Part shown: positions 57,736 through 64,000 of the stretch, piece after piece
Numbering within the stretch: position 1 is the first letter of the stretch
Layout: the number at the start of each line of letters is the position of its first letter
Source: Gordius sp. MW1
Lineage: Eukaryota > Nematomorpha > Gordioida > Gordea > Gordiidae
Length of the DNA stretch: 64,000 bases
Assembly: GCA_964036665.1 (NCBI GenBank)
Contig: OZ038530.1
Coordinates: forward strand, 62,001 to 126,000
Reading direction: 5' to 3'
Notes under the pieces: generated by a model
What the model was told of the DNA's origin: nothing
Databases searched by the model: none
Seen by the model: only the letters and a program-made list of their open reading frames with translations
Made by a program: the position numbers and the translations under genes

Positions 57736-60700
57736 TTAGATAGATATCAAATTAAAGCCAAATTATTTATTTTTTAATTGCTATGCAATTTATGGGCTCG
57801 CTTTTTGTTGTCCGTCCGTGACCATCCGTGACCATCCGTGACCGTCCGTGACCGTCCGTGACCGTCAATGACCATCCGTGACCGTCCGTGACCGTCCGTG
57901 ACCATCCGTGACCGTCCGTGACCATCCGTGACCGTCCGTGAGCGTCCGTGTCCGTCCGTGTCAATCCGTGACCGTCTGTTGTCCGTCCGTCCTTCCAACG
58001 TAAATAATGCTTAGATAGCAAATTAAAGCCAAATTATTTATTTTTTAATTGCTATGCAATTTTTGGGTCTCGCTTTTTGTTGTCCGTCCGTTGTCCGTCC
58101 GTGTCCGTCCGTGTCCGTCCGTGACCGTCCGTAACCATCCGTGACCATCCGTGACCATCCGTGACGATCCGTGACCATCCGTGACGGTCCGTGTCCGTCC
58201 GTTGTCCGTCCGTCCTTCCAACGTAAATAATGCTTAGATAGATATCAAATTAAAGCCAAATTATTTATTTTTTAATTGCTATGCAATTTATGGGCTCGCT
58301 TTTTGTTGTCCGTCCGTGACCGTCCGTGACCGTCCGTGACCGTCCGTGACCGTCCGTGCCCGTCCGTGACCGTCCGTGACCATCCGTGACCGTCCGTGAC
58401 CATCCGTGACCGTCCGTGTCCGTCCGTGTCAATCCGTGACCGTCTGTTGTCCGTCCGTCCTTCCAACGTAAATAATGCTTAGATAGCAAATTAAAGCCAA
58501 ATTATTTATTTTTTAATTGCTATGCAATTTTTGGGTCTCGCTTTTTGTTGTCCGTCAGTTGTCCGTCCGTTGTCCGTCCGTGACCGTCCGTGACCGTCCG
58601 TGACCGTCCGTGACCGTTCGTGTCCGTCCGTGTCCGTCCGTGACCGTCCGTGACGATCCGTGACCATCCGTGACCGTCCGTGACGATCCGTGACCATCCG
58701 TGACGGTCCGTGTCCGTCCGTTGTCCGTCCGTCCTTCCAACGTAAATAATGCTTAGATAGATATCAAATTAAAGCCAAATTATTTATTTTTTAATTGCTA
58801 TGCAATTTTTAAGTCTCGCTTTTTGTTGTCCGTCCGTTGTCCGTCCGTGACGATCCGTGACCGTCCGTCCTTCCAACGTAAATAATGCTTAGATATCAAA
58901 TTAAAGCCAAATTATTTATTTTTTAATTGCTATGCAATTTTTGGGTCTCTATGGGTTGCTTTTTATTGTCCGTCCGTTGTCCGTCCGTGACCATCCGTGA
59001 CCGTCCGTGTCCGTCCGTGTCCGTCCGTGTCCATCCGTTGTTCGTCCGTGACCATCTGTGACCGTCCGTGACTGTCCGTGATTATCCGAGACCGTCCGTG
59101 ACCATCCGTGACCGTCCGTGACCATCCGTGACCGTCCGTGACCATCCGTGACCGGCCGTGTCCGTCAGTTGTCCGTCCGTCCTTCCAACGTAAATAATGC
59201 TTAGATAGATATCAAATTAAAGCCAAATTATTTATTTTTTAATTGCTATGCAATTTTTGGGTCTCGCTTTTTGTTGTCCGTCCGTTGTCCGTCCGTGTCC
59301 GTGACCATCCGTGACAGTCCGTGACCTTCCGTGACCTTCCGTGACCGTCCGTAAACAATGCTTAGATAGCAAATTAAAGCCAAATTATTTATTTTTTAAT
59401 TGCTATGCTATTTATGGGCTCGCTTTTTGTTGTCCGTCCGTTGTCCGTCCGTGACGATCCGTGACCGTCCGTCCTTCCAACGTAAATAATGCTTAGATAG
59501 CAAATTAAAGCCAAATTATTTATTTTTTAATTGATATGCAATTTATGGGCTCGCTTTTTGATGTCCGTCCGTTGTCCGTCCGTGACCATCCGTGACCATC
59601 CGTGACCGTCCGTGACCATCCGTGACCGTCCGTGACTATCCGTGACCGTCCGTGACCATCCGTGACCGTCCGTGACCATCCGTGATAGTCCGTGACCGTC
59701 CGTGACCGTCCGTGTCCGTCCGTTGTCCGTCCGTCCTTCCAACGTAAATAATGCTTAGATAGATATCAAATTAAAGCCAAATTATTTATTTTTTAATTGC
59801 TATGCAATTTATGAGCTCGCTTTTTGTTGTCCGTCCGTTGTCTGTCCGTGACCATCCGTGACCATCCGTGACCATCCGTGACCTTCCGTGACCATCCGTG
59901 ACTATCCGTGATCATCCGTGACCGTCCGTGACCATCCGTGACCATCCGTGACCGTCCGTGACCATCCGTGACCATCCGTGACCGTCCGTGACCGTCCGTC
60001 CTTCCAACGTAAATAATGCTTAGATAGCAAATTAAAGCCAAATAATTTATTTTTTAATTGCTATGCCATTTTTGGGTCTCGCTTTTTGTTGTCCGTCCGT
60101 TGTCCGTCCGTTGTCCGTCCGTGACCGTCCGTGACCGTCCGTGACCGTCCGTGACCGTCCGTGACCGTCCGTGACCGTCCGTGTCCGTCCGTGTCCGTCC
60201 GTGTCCGTCCGTGTCCGTCCGTGTCCGTCCGTGTCCGTCCGTGTCCGTCCGTGTCCGTCCGTGTCCGTCCGTGACCGTCCGTGACCATCCGTGACCATCC
60301 GTGACCGTCCGTGACGATCCGTGACCATCCGTGACGGTCCGTGTTCGTCCGTTGTCCGTCCGTCCTTCCAACGTAAATAATGCTTAGATAGATACCAAAT
60401 TAAAGCCAAATTATTTATTTTTTAATTGCTATGCAATTTATGGGCTCGCTTTTTGTTGTCCGTCCGTGACCGTCCGTGATGTCCGTGTCCGTCCGTGACC
60501 GTCCGTGACCATCCGTGACCGTCCGTGACCATCCGTGACCGTCCGTGTCCGTCCGTGTCAATCCGTGACCGTCTGTTGTCCGTCCGTCCTTCCAACGTAA
60601 ATAATGCTTAGATAGCAAATTAAAGCCAAATTATTTATTTTTTAATTGCTATGCAATTTTTGGGTCTCGCTTTTTGTTGTCCGTCCGTTGTCCGTCCGTT

Positions 60701-60850
60701 GTCCGTCCGTGACCGTCTGTGACCGTTTGTGTCCGTCCGTGACCATCCATGACCATCCATGACCGTCCGTGACGATCCGTGACCATCCGTGACGGTCCGT
60801 GTCCGTCCGTTGTCCGTCCGTCCTTCCAACGTAAATAATGCTTAGATAGA
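57736..60850. repeat. Block A copy 5, partial (m7-m19)
   Basis: m7 (about 57775-57990) to m19 (about 60640-60825). It matches 35531-38575 at an offset of 22201 bp through m10, then by slightly larger offsets because m12 has one extra 20-bp pair and m17 (about 60055-60365) has nine GTGTCCGTCC copies against five. The m17 spacer reads GCTATGCCATTTTTGGG near 60061, breaking the usual inverted repeat. Confidence 0.88.
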
Positions 60851-61475
60851 TATCAAATTAAAGCCAAATTATTTATTTTTTTAATTGCTATGCAATTTAT
60901 GGGCTCGCTTTTTGTTGTCCGTCCGTGACCGTCCGTGACCGTCCGTGTCCGTCCGTGACCGTCCGTGACCATCCGTGACCGTCCGTGACCGTCCGTGTCC
61001 GTCCGTGTCCGTCCGTGTCCGTCCGTGTTCGTCCGTGTCTGTCCGTGTCCGTCCGTGTCCGTCCGTGACCGTCCGTGACCATCCGTGAGCATCCGTGACC
61101 GTCCGTGACTATTCGTGACCGTCCGTGACCGTCCGTGACCGTCCGTGACCGTCCGTGTCCGTCCGTGACCGTCCGTGACCATCCGTGACCATCCGTGACC
61201 GTCCGTGACGATCCGTGACCATCCGTGACCGTCCGTTGTCCGTCCGTCCTTCCAACGTAAATAATGCTTAGATATATATCAAATTAAAGCCAAATTATTT
61301 ATTTTATAATTGCTATGCAATTTATGGGCTCGCTTTTTGTTGTCCGTCCGTTGTCCGTCAGTGACCATCCGTGACCGTCCGTGACCATCCGTGACCATCC
61401 GTGACCGTCCGTGACCGTCCGTGGCCATCCGTGACCATCCGTGACCGTTCGTTACCGTCCGTCCTTCCAACGTAA
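60851..61475. repeat. m20 and a hybrid m21/m6v
   Basis: m20 (about 60890-61240) is normal except that its spacer reads TTTTTAATTGCTATGC rather than AATGGCTATGC. The next unit (about 61310-61465) begins as m21 (GTCCGTCAGTGACC after a TATATATC spacer) and ends as m6v (GTGGCCATCC, GACCGTTCGTTACC). It is followed by m22, as m6v normally is. Confidence 0.86.
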
Positions 61476-63500
61476 ATAATGCTTAGATAGATATCAAATT
61501 AAAGATAAATTATTTATTTTTTAATTGCTATGCAATTTATGGGCTCGCTTTTTGTTGTCCGTCCGTTGTCCGTCCGTGTCCGTCCGTCATGCCCAACGTA
61601 AATAATGCTTAGATAGATATCATATTAAAGCCAAATTATTTATTTTTTAATTGCTATGCAATTTATGTGTCTCGCTTTTTGTTGTCCGTCCGTTGTCCGT
61701 CCGTTACCGTCCGTGACCATCCGTGACCGTCCGTCCTTCCAACATAAATAATGCTTAGATAGCAAATTAAAGCCAAAATATTTATTTTTTAATTGCTATG
61801 CAATTTTTGGGTCTCGCTCTTTGTTGTCCGTCCGTGTCCGTCCGTGACAGTCCGTGACCGTCCGTGTCCGTCCGTGTCCGTCCGTGACCGTCCGTGACCA
61901 TCCGTGACCATTCGTGACCGTCCGTGACGATCCGTGACCATCCGTGACGGTCCGTGTCCGTCCGTTGTCCGTCCGTCCTTCCAACGTTAATAATGCTTAG
62001 ATAGATATCAAATTAAAGCCAAATTATTTATTTTTTTGATTGCTATGCAATTTATGGGCTCGCTTTTTGTTGTCCGTCCGTTGTGCGTCCGTGTCCGTCA
62101 GTTGTTCGTCCGTGTCTGTCCGTGACCGTTTGTTGTCCGTCCGTTCTTCCAACGTAAATAATGCTTAGATAGCAAATTAAAGACACATTATTTATTTTTT
62201 AATTGCTATGCAATTTATGGGCTAACTTTTTGTTGTCCGTCCGTTGTCCGTCAGTGACCATCCGTGACCGTCCGTGACCATCCGTGACTATCCGTGACCG
62301 TCCGTGATCATCCGTGATAGTCCGTGACCATCCGTGACCGTCCGTGACGATCCGTGACCGTCCGTGACCGTCCGTGACCATCCGTGACCGTCCGTCCTTC
62401 CAACGTAAATAATGCTTAGATAGATATCAAATTAAAGCCAAATTATTTATTTTTTAATTGCTATGCAATTTATGGGCTCGCTTTTTGTTGTCCGTCCGTG
62501 ACCGTCCGTGACCATCCGTGACCGTCCGTGACCATCCGTGACCGTCTGTGACCATCCGTAACCATCCGTGACCGTCCGTGACCATCCGTGACCGTCCGTG
62601 AGCGTCCGTGTCCGTCCGTGAGCGTCCGTGACCATCCGTGACCGTCCGTTGTCCGTCCGTCCTTCCAACGTAAATAATGCTTAGATAGCAAATTAAAGCC
62701 AAATTATTTATTTTTTAATTGCTATGCAATTTTTGGGTCTCGCTTTTTGTTGTCCGTCCGTTGTCCGTCCGTGTCCGTCCGTGTCCGTCCGTGACCGTCC
62801 GTGACCGTCCGTGTCCGTCCGTGTCCGTCCCCGACCGTCCGTGACCATCCGTGACCATCCGTGACCGTCCGTGACCATCCGTGACGGTCCGTGTCCGTCC
62901 GTTGTCCGTCCGTGCTTCCAACGTAAATAATGCTTAGATAGATATCAAATTAAAGCCAAATTATTTATTTTTTAATTGCTATGCAATTTATGTGTCTCGC
63001 TTTTTATTGTCCGTCCGTTGTCCGTCCGTGACCATCCGTGACCGTCCGTGTCCGTCCGTGTCCATCCGTGACCGTCCGTTGTCCGTCCGTTCTTCCAACG
63101 TAAATAATGCTTAGATAGCAAATTAAAGCCAAATTATTTATTTTTTAATTGCTATGCTATTTATGGGCTCGCTTTTTGTTGTCCGTCCGTTGTCCGTCCG
63201 TGACGATCCGTGACCGTCCGTCCTTCCAACGTAAATAATGCTTAGATAGCAAATTAAAGCCAAATTATTTATTTTTTAATTGATATGCAATTTATGGGCT
63301 CGCTTTTTGATGTCCGTCCGTTGTCCGTCCGTGACCATACGTGACCATCCGTGACCGTCCGTGACCATCCGTGACCGTCCGTGACTATCCGTGACCGTCC
63401 GTGACCGTCCGTGACCATCCGTGACCGTCCGTGACCATCCGTGATAGTCCGTGACCGTCCGTGACCGTCCGTGTCCGTCCGTTGTCCGTCCGTCCTTCCA
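61476..63500. repeat. Block P copy 9, short form
   Basis: m22-m29, m14, m15v, followed by m7 as in copies 2 and 8. m24 is at about 61800, 5778 bp after that of copy 8. No full-form P copy precedes it here because the hybrid m21/m6v unit appears to have removed one. Confidence 0.88.
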
Positions 63501-64000
63501 ACGTAAATAATGCTTAGATAGATATCAAATTAAAGCCAAATTATTTATTTTTTAATTGCTATGCAATTTATGGGCTCGCTTTTTGTTGTCCGTCCGTGAC
63601 CATCCGTGACCATCCGTGACCGTCCGTGACCGTCCGTGACCGTCAATGACCATCCGTGACCGTCCGTGACCGTCCGTGACCATCCGTGACCGTCCGTGAC
63701 CATCCGTGACCGTCCGTGAGCGTCCGTGTCCGTCCGTGTCAATCCGTGACCGTCTGTTGTCCGTCCGTCCTTCCAACGTAAATAATGCTTAGATAGCAAA
63801 TTAAAGCCAAATTATTTATTTTTTAATTGCTATGCAATTTTTGGGTCTCGCTTTTTGTTGTCCGTCCGTTGTCCGTCCGTGTCCGTCCGTGTCCGTCCGT
63901 GACCGTCCGTAACCATCCGTGACCATCCGTGACCATCCGTGACGATCCGTGACCATCCGTGACGGTCCGTGTCCGTCCGTTGTCCGTCCGTCCTTCCAAC
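63501..64000. repeat. Block A copy 6, start only (m7 and part of m8)
   Basis: m7 (about 63550-63770) and m8 (from about 63830) are present and the window ends in the CTTCCAAC start of the next spacer. The array clearly continues past the right edge. By analogy with copies 4 and 5, m9 is expected next. Confidence 0.87.

Larger units (their letters stand above)
1..64000. repeat. Hierarchical satellite array filling the whole window
   Basis: Every part of the window is built from one scheme: an AT-rich spacer of about 92 bp followed by a CpG-rich run of 10-mers (TGACCGTCCG, TGACCATCCG, TGTCCGTCCG), with 11-mers TTGTCCGTCCG at one or both ends of the run. Spacers recur roughly every 100-450 bp, always in the same orientation. 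The units are not identical. Each has private substitutions, and series of units recur in the same order over many kilobases, which makes this a higher-order repeat. I see no unique-sequence island, intron-exon structure, transposase or reverse transcriptase. The pattern is typical of eukaryotic satellite or minisatellite DNA. Centromeric, subtelomeric or other location cannot be told from the sequence. Confidence 0.97.

Noticed and set aside
1-64000. Minus-strand open frames of 60-130 codons with VTDGHGRSR-type repeats
   Set aside because: The 10-mer has no stop on the minus strand in any frame, and because 10 is not divisible by 3 all three frames give circular permutations of the same 10-residue string. 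Frames end wherever the AT-rich spacer begins. They show no domain, no codon bias of their own and no conserved start.
1-64000. CRISPR array
   Set aside because: There is regular alternation of conserved and variable segments, but the conserved part is about 92 bp, the intervening parts are themselves repeats of variable length, and no cas gene is present. The sequence looks eukaryotic.
1-64000. Telomeric repeat
   Set aside because: Neither TTAGGG nor other common telomere motifs occur in tandem. The 10- and 11-mers are GC-rich and do not have the typical telomere form.
30481-64000. Mobile element explaining the spread of block P
   Set aside because: P copies have no terminal repeats, target-site duplications or coding sequence, and their boundaries fall within ordinary spacers. 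Unequal exchange or amplification explains them better.

Overview
No gene can be supported anywhere in this window. All 64 kb is satellite DNA from a eukaryotic genome. The reasons are hierarchical tandem repetition from end to end, no conserved protein domain, no rRNA or complete tRNA, and every long reading frame being the translation of a 10- or 11-bp repeat. I cannot assign a lineage. A tRNA-like B-box inside one repeated element (5.7-8.6 kb) would suit a genome with tRNA-derived SINEs, but that is inference.

Basic architecture. One unit is (i) an AT-rich spacer of about 92 bp (reference copy 2663-2754), (ii) one to three copies of the 11-mer TTGTCCGTCCG, (iii) a variable run of the 10-mer TGACCGTCCG and its variants TGACCATCCG and TGTCCGTCCG, (iv) often one more 11-mer, then the next spacer. 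Units are mostly 100-450 bp long. Each carries private variants, so it can be recognised when it recurs. I call recognisable units modules m1-m31; the letter v marks a variant form.

Layout. 1-265 is the end of a unit resembling 22353-22604. 266-5171 is block A copy 1 (m1-m18 and the start of m19). 5172-8710 is a different domain: the 11-mer expanded to about 3.5 kb and interrupted by eight copies of a 93-bp element with a B-box-like motif and flanking hairpins. 8711-14500 is block B copy 1, which carries an internal 1.1-kb tandem duplication. 14501-19930 is block A copy 2, rearranged. 19931-24815 is block B copy 2. 24816-30480 is block A copy 3 plus m20-m21. From 30481 to the end, a second cassette, block P (m22-m29, m14, m15v, then optionally m30, m31, m6v), occurs nine times. 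P copies alternate with connectors that are either the long m7-m19 series or a short m27-m17-m18-m19 series, followed by m20-m21.

How it works together. There is no operon or pathway here. What the sequence records is array evolution: slippage in the 10-mer and 11-mer runs, unequal exchange that leaves hybrid modules, deletions at short homologies, and recent amplification of multi-kilobase blocks. Four P pairs have anchors exactly 3015 bp apart. The most unusual parts are the 11-mer domain with its 93-bp elements and the modular order of the right half.
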